A stretch of 64,000 bases of DNA from Chlamydiota bacterium (GTDB taxonomy: Bacteria; Chlamydiota; Chlamydiia; Chlamydiales; Rhabdochlamydiaceae): assembly GCA_013286595.1 (NCBI GenBank), contig JABDFI010000005.1, positions 1 to 64,000 of the forward strand, in the 5' to 3' direction. Positions 1-9,451 of the stretch are shown one piece after another. The notes under the pieces were generated by a model, which was not told the origin of the DNA, searched no databases, and saw only the letters and a list, made by a program, of their open reading frames with translations. Numbering within the stretch: the first letter of the stretch is position 1; the number at the start of each line of letters is the position of its first letter. Position numbers and translations under genes: made by a program.

Positions 1-44
1 TTGTCCTTGGGATCTCAACCACTGGATCTGAATTAAGAACGTAC

Positions 45-1640
45 CTATTCTTCTGGTAAGCCTGGATGAGGTAATAATCCATTTCGTACAAAAGCTTTTG
101 CAGCATCTAAGGTAATCCTCGTACCAACTAGATTAAGTCTTCTTAGAGATTTGAGTTTTGATAGATGGGCGAGGCCAGCATCTGTGATTTCGCACGATTG
201 TAGAACAAGCGAACTTAGAGATGTGAGTTTTGATAGATGGGCAAGGCCAGCATTTGTGATTTTTTTGCATTTTTCTAGACTAAGCAAGTTTAGAGATGTG
301 AGTTTTGATAGATGGGCAAGGCCAGCATCTGTGATGTTTTCGCACCCTCTTAGATCAAGTGAGCTTAAGAGTGTGAGTTTTGATAGATGGGCAAGGCCGC
401 TATCTGTAATAGTGCTACACCAGCCTAGATCAAGTGAGCTTAAGAGGGTGAGTTTTGATAGATGGGCGAGGCCGGCATCTGTGATGTTTCTACACCAACT
501 TAGATTAAGTGAGCTTAAGAGTGTGAGTTTTGATAGATGGTCAAGGCCGGCATCTGTGATGTTTCTACACCAACTTAGATTAAGTGAGCTTAAGAGTGTG
601 AGTTTTGATAGATGGGCAAGGCTGGCATCTGTGATGTTTTCGCACGAGTATAGATTAAGTGAGCTTAAGAGTGTGAGTTTTGATAGATGGGCGAGGCTAG
701 TATCTCTGATGTTTCCACACTCGCTCAGATGAAGTGAGCTTAAGAGTGTGAGTTTTAATAAATGGGCGAGACCGACATCTGTGATGTTTTCGCACTCGTT
801 TAGATTAAGTGAGCTTAAGAGTGTGAGTTTTGATAGATGGACGAGACCGACATCTGTGATGTTTCTACACCGGCTTAGAGTAAGTGAGCTTAAGAGTGTG
901 AGTTTTGATAGATGGGCGAGGCCAACATCAGTAATGATGCTACACCAGCCTAGATCAAGTGAGCTTAAGAGTGTGAGTTTTGATAGATGGGCGAGGCCAG
1001 CATCTGTGATATTTTCGCACCCTCTTAGATCAAGTGAGCTTAAGAGTGTGAGTTTTGATAAATGGGCGAGCCCAGCATTTGTGATATTTTCGCCCCCTCT
1101 TAGATCAAGTGAGCTTAAGGGTGTGAGTTTTGATAGATGGGCGAGGCCAGCATCTGTAATGGTGCTACACCAGCCTAGATCAAGTGAGCTTAAGAGTGTG
1201 AGTTTTGATAAATGGGCGAGGCCAGCAGCTGTGATATTTTCGCCCCCTCTTAGACGAAGCGAGCTTAGAGATGCGAGAGTGACTAGATGGGCAAGGCCAG
1301 CATCTGTGATATTCTTGCAATTAGATAGATTGATAGATGTAATCTGAGTACCACTTTCTTGATGAAGAATAGTTTTAAGATCGTTATCCGATAAATTGGG
1401 CACTCCAGAAAGGTCTAGACAGCCGTCGTTGACGAGAGGTAGATTACGCCAAGCTTTGCATACATGATGGACGCGAGTTATTTCTTTAGGAGCAAAGAAG
1501 CTTAGTATATGTTCTAAAATTTCGTTAGGGATAGCCTTTATGCCTGTTGTTGTGTATTTAGGAGTAGTTTGAGAAGAGGTAAGCGCAGAGGCTGGCTGCG
1601 CTGTCGGTTGTAAAGTTAATGGAGCTAAAGATAAAGACAT
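45..1640 (-). CDS. F-box domain + leucine-rich-repeat protein (16 x ~25-aa LRRs), putative secreted effector
   Basis: N-terminal F-box-like motif IPNEILEHILSFFAPKEITRVHHVCKAWRNLPLVN, then NITDAGLAHLSKLTLLSSLxLxxCx repeated 16 times. Confidence 0.92.
   Translation of the reverse strand: MSLSLAPLTLQPTAQPASALTSSQTTPKYTTTGIKAIPNEILEHILSFFAPKEITRVHHVCKAWRNLPLVNDGCLDLSGVPNLSDNDLKTILHQESGTQITSINLSNCKNITDAGLAHLVTLASLSSLRLRGGENITAAGLAHLSKLTLLSSLDLGWCSTITDAGLAHLSKLTPLSSLDLRGGENITNAGLAHLSKLTLLSSLDLRGCENITDAGLAHLSKLTLLSSLDLGWCSIITDVGLAHLSKLTLLSSLTLSRCRNITDVGLVHLSKLTLLSSLNLNECENITDVGLAHLLKLTLLSSLHLSECGNIRDTSLAHLSKLTLLSSLNLYSCENITDASLAHLSKLTLLSSLNLSWCRNITDAGLDHLSKLTLLSSLNLSWCRNITDAGLAHLSKLTLLSSLDLGWCSTITDSGLAHLSKLTLLSSLDLRGCENITDAGLAHLSKLTSLNLLSLEKCKKITNAGLAHLSKLTSLSSLVLQSCEITDAGLAHLSKLKSLRRLNLVGTRITLDAAKAFVRNGLLPHPGLPEE
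125..1335 (-). repeat. 75-bp tandem repeat array encoding LRRs
   Basis: gagcttaagagtgtgagttttgatagatgggcgaggccagcatctgtgatg... recurs every 75 bp. Confidence 0.9.
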
Positions 1641-2061
1641 TGTTAAATCTCCTATTTTTTTGTTTTAATAATTCATATTTTAATTATAACTTCATTTTAT
1701 TTAAATAAATAAAATATTATTTACTGATTTTAATTAAAGAAAAAGTAATTTTAAATTTAGAATAATAATCAAATAATTTCTCACTTTCCAGTAAGGCAAT
1801 TGTATTAGAGCGCAGCGTTTTCTTAGTTTCAATAAAGGCCTTTTAAGACAGCATTGTTTCGAAGCTGGATTGGTTGGGTTTATCAGTGCTGCTGCTGACG
1901 CTCAAACAGACATGCATCAGGCTTGGTATAAGTTTCTGGGAATATTTGAATCGGTGGTTCCGAAGAGATTCGATCGACTTGTCTCAATGCGTCCGCAAAC
2001 GTTATCAAACAGCCTCTCCTGTTCCACCATGATAGGGGATATGCCTTAACTTCCTTGGATA

Positions 2062-2164
2062 CTTATGGCAAAAACGTGATGACCCCTTAGACCATGCCTT
2101 AAATCAAGCCTGATTGCGGGAAAGTTTGGCATGGTCTAAGGGGTCATCACGTTTTTGCCATAAG
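2062..2164. repeat. Perfect 37-bp inverted repeat with 29-nt spacer
   Basis: cttatggcaaaaacgtgatgaccccttagaccatgcc (2062-2098) is the exact reverse complement of 2128-2164. Confidence 0.92.
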
Positions 2165-2181
2165 TTTTTAAGGACGTACCA

Positions 2182-3057
2182 TTAAGAGGGCAATGTTAAC
2201 ACTTCGTGGCTATCATCTGTGATCAGCACGGTATGCTCCCATTGCGCACTGGGCTTCCCATCTTGGGTGTATGCTGTCCAATGGTTCCTAGAATCGATAT
2301 ACCCTTCTCGTATGCCAGCATTGATCATCGGCTCAATGGTGAAGGTCATTCCGGGTGCTAAGGGAATGTTGATGTGATTATAGTGATGGGGCACTTGTGG
2401 AGGTTCATGGAATTCAACCCCTGTGCCGTGTCCAACAAATTGGTTAACGACTGTGCAACGATGTTGCGAAGCATAGGATTCGATCGCGTTTCCAATCTCG
2501 TGAATTTTGATTCCCGGTTTTAAAAGAGAAATAGCGCGATTCAGACATTCTAAAGAGACATCGACAACTCTTTGTTTTTCTTCACTTACTTTTCCAATGA
2601 CCACCATGCGGCTACAATCGCCATAATAGCTATTGAGTAGACTCGTGACATCGATGTTGAGAATATCTCCTTCTTTTAAAGGGATATCATCGGGAATTCC
2701 ATGACAGATGACGTCGTTAAGAGAAGTGCAAATGCTCTTGGGAAATGGAGGGACTCCGTAACCTAATGGAGCTGGGGTGGCATGAGCCTCAAGGTGTAGA
2801 CGGTGAGCAAAATCATTGAGTTGATTGGTTGTCATCCCCGCTTTAGCATATTTTGCCGTTTTATCTAAGATGGTGGCGGCTAATCGACAAGCAGCTCGTA
2901 TACCCTCAATTTGCTCTTTTGTTTTGATGATGATACCATATTGTTTCAGGTACAATTTAGCAAGCGAATGACTGTCTTGAGGAGAGACTTGAGGATAGTG
3001 ACATTTTTTCCACTTGAGTCCGCTGCCGCACCAACAAGGGTCATTTCGAGAGTTCAT
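2182..3057 (-). CDS. map: Methionine aminopeptidase with N-terminal SEC-C zinc motif
   Basis: NDPCWCGSGLKWKKCH SEC-C motif, then MAP signatures (GHGTGVEFHEPPQVPHH, GMTFTIEPMI); MNSRNDP chosen as start, overlapping the truA 3' end by 17 bp. Confidence 0.93.
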   Translation of the reverse strand: MNSRNDPCWCGSGLKWKKCHYPQVSPQDSHSLAKLYLKQYGIIIKTKEQIEGIRAACRLAATILDKTAKYAKAGMTTNQLNDFAHRLHLEAHATPAPLGYGVPPFPKSICTSLNDVICHGIPDDIPLKEGDILNIDVTSLLNSYYGDCSRMVVIGKVSEEKQRVVDVSLECLNRAISLLKPGIKIHEIGNAIESYASQHRCTVVNQFVGHGTGVEFHEPPQVPHHYNHINIPLAPGMTFTIEPMINAGIREGYIDSRNHWTAYTQDGKPSAQWEHTVLITDDSHEVLTLPS

Positions 3058-3805
3058 AAATTCCTGGGTAGTAGACTTTATACAAGGATAACCCATGTGC
3101 AGGAGCAGTGACTCCAGCTGCATGGCGTTGTTGATTATTCAAGATTTGTGGCAAATTGTCTACTGATAGCTTTCCCTTGCCAACATCTACGATTGTACCG
3201 ATAAGATTGCGCACCATCTTATAGAGAAAATGATCTCCAATTAATTGAAAATAAAAACGTTCAGTGTCGATGGGAATGAGATGAAGTGACTGTAGATGGC
3301 ATACTGGATTGCGCGTCCATCGAGAACGCTCATTACAGAAGGCTGAAAAATCATGTTGCCCTAAGAACTTGCTTGCCGCTTTTTCCATGAGAGCCCGATC
3401 TAACGTGTGAGGAACATGCCATGAAGTCAGATGGTAAAAGGGCAGTTGTGTAGATCCATTGCATAGGAAATAGCGATACTCTTTTTCGATACAATCTAAA
3501 GTGGGATGAAAACTAAGAGGTTGTTCTTCTAGTGAGAGGATGGAGATATCTTTAGGCAATGTTCCATTTAACGCGCGTTGAAGCAAGGGTAGGGGCATGG
3601 TATGTTCTGTCATCATATTCACGACTTGCCCTTGAGCATGAACTCCTGCATCCGTGCGGCTGGCTGCTTGCAAGGTAACCGGATGGTGAAGAATGCGCTC
3701 TAGTGCGGATCCAAGCGTGGCTTCAATGCTCGAGTTTTCATTATTTTTTTGCCACCCTTTATAGGCAGTTCCAAGGTAGGCGATGGTGAGTTTGATATTG
3801 CGCAT
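3041..3805 (-). CDS. truA: tRNA pseudouridine synthase A
   Basis: AYLGTAYKGWQ, AASRTDAGVHAQGQV, FLYKMVRNLIGTIVDVGKGK. Confidence 0.95.
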   Translation of the reverse strand: MRNIKLTIAYLGTAYKGWQKNNENSSIEATLGSALERILHHPVTLQAASRTDAGVHAQGQVVNMMTEHTMPLPLLQRALNGTLPKDISILSLEEQPLSFHPTLDCIEKEYRYFLCNGSTQLPFYHLTSWHVPHTLDRALMEKAASKFLGQHDFSAFCNERSRWTRNPVCHLQSLHLIPIDTERFYFQLIGDHFLYKMVRNLIGTIVDVGKGKLSVDNLPQILNNQQRHAAGVTAPAHGLSLYKVYYPGIYELSK

Positions 3806-3819
3806 GGGTCAATAGAAGT

Positions 3820-4431
3820 CTAATGAATTTTAAGAAATAATCCCAGCCCTTCGAGGAACATTTGGACAGCGATCAGTGTTAAGAGCAATCCCATGAGGCG
3901 CTCGCAGGCAATTAATCCTTTTTGTCCCATGATTTTTTTGAGCTTGGTGGAAGCGAGGAGAATAAGAGTAGAAGTGATCCAAGCAATAAAAATGGCTCCC
4001 ACTAATCTCCAGCTACTGCCAAATTCACGGGATATTTGCCCAGAATAGAGCATGACAGCTGCCAGTACGGCAGGTCCTGCGACTAGAGGGATAGCAAGGG
4101 GAACAATAAAAGGCTCCTTCTCTTTGGGATACTCGTGCTCTTCCTGCCCTATTGGAAAAATCATCTTGAGAGCAATCAGAAAGAGAATAATACCCCCTGA
4201 AATCAGAATGGTGGGTAACTGAACATGAAGAAAATTAAGAAGAGACTCTCCCACATAGGCAAAAAGAATGATCGTAACGAGGGCGATGATCATTTCTCGG
4301 AAGATGATTTTCTTTTGACGCTTGACAGGGATGTCTTTGAGCACGGCGATGTAAATAGGCACATTGCCGAGTGGGTCCATCAGCAAAAAGAGGGCAAAAG
4401 CCATGGAGAGTATTTGCAATAAGGTGTCCAT
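3820..4431 (-). CDS. MarC family integral membrane protein
   Basis: FALFLLMDPLGNVPIYIAVLKD, PLAIPLVAGPAVLAAVMLYS. Confidence 0.88.
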   Translation of the reverse strand: MDTLLQILSMAFALFLLMDPLGNVPIYIAVLKDIPVKRQKKIIFREMIIALVTIILFAYVGESLLNFLHVQLPTILISGGIILFLIALKMIFPIGQEEHEYPKEKEPFIVPLAIPLVAGPAVLAAVMLYSGQISREFGSSWRLVGAIFIAWITSTLILLASTKLKKIMGQKGLIACERLMGLLLTLIAVQMFLEGLGLFLKIH

Positions 4432-4462
4432 ATTGGTCTATTTGTGTATATAGCAGAGCTCG

Positions 4463-5848
4463 TCATTTAATTGCGCTTTTTTGCTTCTTGTACCAGAAGA
4501 AAAATAACACAGGAGTGATCGTTAAAACGTTTCCACCGCAAATCATCAGAATGTAGTGCAGGGGAGTTCCAATATCGACATGGTCTGGCGGAAAGAAACT
4601 GACAATGATGGTAATCGTGCAACCAAAAAGTCCAAGTAAGCTCGTGATCCACATTCCATAGTGTTTACCAGGAATTTTAAATGCTTTGGGGCGATCGACA
4701 TAGCGGTGGTGGAGGTAGAGCGCTGCAAAAAACATGAGGATGTACATGATCATGTAGAGCTCAGTGCTCAAGGCTGTCAAGAACCAGTAGAATCCGTTGA
4801 CGCTGGGGACTAACAAAAAGACGGAAGAGAACAGGGTCACTAAAATAGCTTGAACGATCAATACGTTAGAAGCTACCCCATGCTTATTCTTGTGGCGAAA
4901 AAAGGGGGGTAAGAACCCAAATTCAGCAGCATGGAGTAGACCTTTTGCAGGGGAGATCAACCAATTAGTGATGCTGCCAATGGTGCCGACGACAATCATC
5001 GTCGTCAAGACGGGAGTTAAATGTTTAATTCCAAAAACCTCGAAGAAGTTACTAAATACTTGGATCACACCTGACACCAGATTAATCTCATCGACAGGTA
5101 GCACGAAAGCAATGGCTAAAGAGCCTAAAACCATGGTTACGAGGATAAAAAAGCTGGCAATGAGGATGGCTCGAGGGAAGTTGCGTTGAGGGTTGCGGAT
5201 GTCGTTGACATGGACGCCGGCTAGTTCCATCCCTAAAAAAGAAGCCATGATAGCAATTAAAGAGATCCAATTCGTTGAGTTGCTTAATGGAGGGATCAGT
5301 GTTGATGTGCTGACATCAATTTGCAAGGGCTTGCCACTCAATGCCCAAAAGGCCCCCAGTCCAATGAGTAGAATGAGGGGAATGACTGTCCCAATCATCG
5401 CGCAGATGCTATTGACACGCAAAGAGAAGTGGATCCCCTTCAAATTCACTAGGGTAATGCCCCAGAAAACGACTAAAATGCAAACCACGAGGTAGCCTTC
5501 ATTGCGAGCTAGCTCAGGGTTGGCGAGATAGGCTGCGGTTCCTGCGATGAAGGAAAGGATCGTCGGATACCACACCATGGTATTGATCCATTGCAACCAG
5601 ATGGCAAGCATGGCCCATTTTTGTCCAAAGGCTGCGTTGACCCAATGGTACACGCCCCCTTTTTCTGGGTAGGTGGCAGAGAGCTCAGCAGCGACTAAAG
5701 AAGTAGGAACTAAAAATACAATCGCCGAGAAGATGAAAAAGAAAATCAGGGCGCTGCCAAAAAGAGCAGAAGCGGGCAAATTGCGGATGCTGTCGATTGC
5801 CGCAATGATTAATAAAACAAGAGAAAAAAGAGGGATCTTTCTAGTCAT
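4463..5848 (-). CDS. APC-superfamily amino acid permease/antiporter
   Basis: ~12 hydrophobic segments; AELSATYPEKGGVYHWVNAAFGQKWA is typical of the APC family. Confidence 0.85.
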   Translation of the reverse strand: MTRKIPLFSLVLLIIAAIDSIRNLPASALFGSALIFFFIFSAIVFLVPTSLVAAELSATYPEKGGVYHWVNAAFGQKWAMLAIWLQWINTMVWYPTILSFIAGTAAYLANPELARNEGYLVVCILVVFWGITLVNLKGIHFSLRVNSICAMIGTVIPLILLIGLGAFWALSGKPLQIDVSTSTLIPPLSNSTNWISLIAIMASFLGMELAGVHVNDIRNPQRNFPRAILIASFFILVTMVLGSLAIAFVLPVDEINLVSGVIQVFSNFFEVFGIKHLTPVLTTMIVVGTIGSITNWLISPAKGLLHAAEFGFLPPFFRHKNKHGVASNVLIVQAILVTLFSSVFLLVPSVNGFYWFLTALSTELYMIMYILMFFAALYLHHRYVDRPKAFKIPGKHYGMWITSLLGLFGCTITIIVSFFPPDHVDIGTPLHYILMICGGNVLTITPVLFFFWYKKQKSAIK

Positions 5849-5927
5849 TTTACTTTGGACTCTTCAAAAAAAGCAGGATAATAACGGATCATCTAGATGA
5901 ATTCCATAGAGAAATCATTCTTTTCTA

Positions 5928-6923
5928 TTATTGCGAACTTGATTCCAGTTCTAGCACTCGCCATAGTCTATTTAAAAATTGAATTTGATCAGAGGTTAAG
6001 GGGGATAATGAGAGAAGGAAATCTTCATTTTTAACAAAAGCCGCTTTGGTCCAATTTGCAGATCCCATCGCGAAAGTGGTATCGTCGATGATGGCCCACT
6101 TGTGATGTAACAGTTCTTGTCCTCTACTGAATGTGATGGGCACGTCCTCACTGGTGAGGCGAGCCACTGCTTTTTTGCTAGCTCCTCGTCCTGAGTAATA
6201 ATCCACCACAACGGCGACATCGATACCGCGTTGCCAGGCTCGAATGAGGGCGTCGATTAGAAGTGGATGGGTGAAGGTGAACATCGCGACGCGTACACTT
6301 TTTTTGGCGTTATCAATAAGTGAGAGAAGATGATGGAGTGCTTGCTGCTTTTTTTCTGGTAACAGGAAACAGTGGAGTTCTTGAGAATCAAGTGCTTGAA
6401 CGTAATGGGTAGAAGAAGGGTGGGTAAGAAATTCTGCAAAGGAAGGAGAGTAGAGTCCCATCACAAAATTGCCGTGATGGTGGAGCGAGGGAAGGGTTAG
6501 GTTAGCAGAGCCTAAATAAAGAATTGAATGATCGATGATGAGAATTTTTCTGTGCATCAACCCTTTAGAGCGGCGCGGGGTGATAGTAGCGGATGAGGGG
6601 AAGTGTTTTCCTAGAGAAAGGGAGGCAGTGGGATCATACTCTACAGTTAGGTCTTTTCCCAGCTTGGCTTGTTTGGCTAGGGCGCGGATCACATCGCGAT
6701 CGGTGATCCCATAAAAGGTGGCGTGAATCGATTGCTGTGCTTGGTGGATCGCTTCACAAAAGATGAGTTTGAGATCGTGACGCGATTGATTCGCATAAAA
6801 TAGGATAGGGGAATTGGCAGTGGGTAATTCGGGAGTGGTGGCTTTGGTGATGAAAAAGACAAATAGACCGCCCATCGATAGGAATACAATGGGCGGTAGC
6901 AAAAATCTCTTAATTAGATACAT
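5928..6923 (-). CDS. Phospholipase D-like protein
   Basis: Two HKD-like motifs: [21 protein letters not shown] and [21 protein letters not shown]. Confidence 0.9.
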   Translation of the reverse strand: MYLIKRFLLPPIVFLSMGGLFVFFITKATTPELPTANSPILFYANQSRHDLKLIFCEAIHQAQQSIHATFYGITDRDVIRALAKQAKLGKDLTVEYDPTASLSLGKHFPSSATITPRRSKGLMHRKILIIDHSILYLGSANLTLPSLHHHGNFVMGLYSPSFAEFLTHPSSTHYVQALDSQELHCFLLPEKKQQALHHLLSLIDNAKKSVRVAMFTFTHPLLIDALIRAWQRGIDVAVVVDYYSGRGASKKAVARLTSEDVPITFSRGQELLHHKWAIIDDTTFAMGSANWTKAAFVKNEDFLLSLSPLTSDQIQFLNRLWRVLELESSSQ

Positions 6924-7189
6924 TCACCTTTAGCGCGCATGTCGCGAACAACAGCAGGTAAGCCTACTTTATCGATGGTGCGTAGGGCATTAGCAGAAAG
7001 GCGTAAAGTGATGAAGCGGTTTTCATCGGCAAACCATAGGCGTTTTTTCTGTAAATTAGGAAGAAAACGTCGCTTGGTTTTTCCAGTTACTTTAAGTCCA
7101 ATTCCCTTTTTCTTTTTAGCAATACCGCGAAGCGCATAAGAGTTGCCGCGAACAGGTACGCGTCCTGTGACTTGACATCGCTTAGTCAT
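6914..7189 (-). CDS. rpmB: 50S ribosomal protein L28
   Basis: [22 protein letters not shown]...[14 protein letters not shown]...[16 protein letters not shown]. Confidence 0.95.
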   Translation of the reverse strand: MTKRCQVTGRVPVRGNSYALRGIAKKKKGIGLKVTGKTKRRFLPNLQKKRLWFADENRFITLRLSANALRTIDKVGLPAVVRDMRAKGECI

Positions 7190-7407
7190 TATATTCTCCT
7201 GAAATTTGTCAAAAAGGGTGATTTTAGCACCTTATTTCTTATTGAACAAGAATATTTAGGGATTTAAATTTAAATTTTCAGGCAAAAAGAAAAGAGAGCT
7301 CGTCGTAGTAAAATGGGGAGTGAAATCCGATGGGCTTTGATGATGAAGGGGTTGCGTCTCATTCTTAAACATACCCATCAGTTTTTCTTTAATTCAGGTT
7401 GAGTTGA

Positions 7408-8805
7408 GTGGAAGAGTTATTCGTAGATTTTGTAGTGATCGGGTCGGGTCCAGCGGGCCAGAAAGCGGCTATTCAAGCTGCTAAGCTTGGCAAAAGTGTG
7501 ATTATCGTTGAAAAGGATCATGTTCTAGGTGGCGCATCGTTGAACTCAGGGACGATCCCCTCTAAGTCTCTGCGCGAGGCTATTTTAGATTTGACTGATT
7601 TTTACGAGCGTAGCTTTTATGCGCAGGATAAACCGATTCGCGCGGTGTCGATCAACGACTTGAACTACCGTTTAAAAAAAGTTCTCGAAGAACAGCGCAA
7701 GATCTTGCTGCGGCAATTTGAAAAAAATAAGATCAAAATTGTCTATGGCAAGGCGCGCTTTCAAGATAAACAGCATGTCGTTGTACTCGATGAACATCAA
7801 AAAGTGATCTGTCGCATCACGGCTGACTTTTTTCTGATAGCCTCTGGTTCGAAACCGCGCAATCCGATCCATGTCCCTTTTGATGATCACGTGATTTTAG
7901 ATTCCACACGACTTCTCGACATCGATCATGTCCCTAAAACGCTGCTGGTGCTGGGTGGAGGAATCATTGGTTCTGAGTATGCAAGTTTTTTTGCAGCTCT
8001 TGGAACTGAAGTGACCGTTGTAGATAAAAAAGATCATCTATTGCCTTTGCTCGATAGAGAGATCGGGCAGCATTTGCAAAAAGCACTGGCCGTGATTGGG
8101 CTACAATTCATCGGCAACAAAGAACCCGATGAGATCAAGAAAGTTGGTGATCATGTAGAAGTGCGTTTCAAAGATGGCTCAAAATTGCAAGCAGAAGTTC
8201 TTCTTTATGCTTTAGGAAGGGAAGCGAATGTGCAAGACATGCAAATCGAAAAGATTGGCGTTGTGATTGATCAAACTGGATACATTCCTGTGAATGCTTT
8301 GTTTCAAACTGTGGTTCCCAATATTTATGCCGCAGGAGATGTGATTGGGATGCCAGCGCTTGCATCGACTAGCATGGAACAAGGGAGATTAGCAGCGCGT
8401 CATGCCTTTGGCGCCAAGACGCATCACTTCCCGACATTTTATCCTATCGGAATTTATACGATTCCAGAAATTTCTTCGTGTGGGTATACTGAAAATCAAC
8501 TGCAGGAACTCGGTTTTAGGTATGAAGTGGGGCGCGCCTACTATTATGAAATAGCGCGCAATCAGATTGCTGGGAATGATCCCGGTATGTTTAAGATCCT
8601 CTTTCATACGGACACACTTGAGATCTTAGGCATTCACATCATAGGGCGCGCTGCTACCGAAGTGATTCACATCGGTCAAGTAGCGATGAGTTTTAATGCG
8701 CGGATCGATTATTTCATCGATCAGGTTTTTAACTATCCAACCTACGCGGAAGGATATAGAATTGCTGCGCTGAACGGTTTTAACAAGATTAAGCATAGAA
8801 AATAA
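7408..8805 (+). CDS. sthA: Soluble pyridine nucleotide transhydrogenase (flavoprotein disulfide reductase family)
   Basis: VIGSGPAGQKAAIQAAKLGKSV, GGASLNSGTIPSKSLREA (no CxxxxC redox pair), VLGGGIIGSEYASFFAALG; GTG start. Confidence 0.9.
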   Translation: MEELFVDFVVIGSGPAGQKAAIQAAKLGKSVIIVEKDHVLGGASLNSGTIPSKSLREAILDLTDFYERSFYAQDKPIRAVSINDLNYRLKKVLEEQRKILLRQFEKNKIKIVYGKARFQDKQHVVVLDEHQKVICRITADFFLIASGSKPRNPIHVPFDDHVILDSTRLLDIDHVPKTLLVLGGGIIGSEYASFFAALGTEVTVVDKKDHLLPLLDREIGQHLQKALAVIGLQFIGNKEPDEIKKVGDHVEVRFKDGSKLQAEVLLYALGREANVQDMQIEKIGVVIDQTGYIPVNALFQTVVPNIYAAGDVIGMPALASTSMEQGRLAARHAFGAKTHHFPTFYPIGIYTIPEISSCGYTENQLQELGFRYEVGRAYYYEIARNQIAGNDPGMFKILFHTDTLEILGIHIIGRAATEVIHIGQVAMSFNARIDYFIDQVFNYPTYAEGYRIAALNGFNKIKHRK

Positions 8806-8814
8806 CGTGGGACG

Positions 8815-9270
8815 ATGGCGATTTACGATATATTCAATGTAGAAACAAATGCAAAATCGGAAAAACGTTCAGAACAAGCAACAGTTGACCCTAGTCGTCC
8901 ACCCGAAGTTGCACCCGCTCCTAGCTCCAATTCCCTATTTTCTGCGATTGCCGCGCGTTTGTTTTTTTTCTTGCTCTTACTCGCCGATGTGTTGTGGATG
9001 TGTTATGCCTTACTACTCTTACTCGTCACAGTGGTAGGCGCACTTTTAACCATGTTTCGCGTGAAGGGGTTTATTGAGATGAGAGCCAATGCTGTGCTCA
9101 CCATTAAACGCTCGTTAATTTGTGGTGTATCCTTATTTATAGCTCTCTTTAGCCCTGCCTTTGGAATCATGATCGCGTGTACCTATTTCCTGATGTACGA
9201 TCGAGTAGGGATAGAAGAGATCGTTCCAGCCTCTCTTCAATCTCAATTTAAAGAGTTTCTCCATAAGTGA
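8815..9270 (+). CDS. Hypothetical membrane protein
   Basis: Open frame 9 bp downstream of sthA with two strongly hydrophobic segments. Confidence 0.7.
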   Translation: MAIYDIFNVETNAKSEKRSEQATVDPSRPPEVAPAPSSNSLFSAIAARLFFFLLLLADVLWMCYALLLLLVTVVGALLTMFRVKGFIEMRANAVLTIKRSLICGVSLFIALFSPAFGIMIACTYFLMYDRVGIEEIVPASLQSQFKEFLHK

Positions 9271-9451
9271 GGCAATTGCAAAACTCTCCGCCACAGTAAA
9301 ATCGCTCTTTTGAGCCATTTTGCCACCCCATCCCCGAGCCCTACTCGCTAGGAGTATGTGCTCTCGGGGATGGGGCACAGCCGCTTGAGCGGCTGGCAAA
9401 CTGACTCAAAATCATCGAATTTTCTGGGTCGGGTAATTTTGCAATTGCCTC
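9269..9451. mobile_element. MITE-like element, family A, full copy 1 (183 bp)
   Basis: Terminal gaggcaattgcaaaa / ttttgcaattgcctc; flanked by aagt; related copy at 63305-63485. Confidence 0.85.

Noticed and set aside
1-1340. Possible CRISPR array from the regular repeats
   Set aside because: Period is 75 bp with no unique spacers and the array is in frame as LRRs; no cas genes in window
151-1347. Two + strand ORFs (151..732, 748..1347) with SFDRWARPASVMF repeats
   Set aside because: Antisense shadow of the F-box/LRR repeat array; repetition comes from the 75-bp unit on the real strand
9133-9399. 88-aa minus ORF and ORF 63236..63541 +
   Set aside because: Spurious ORFs read through family A MITE sequence
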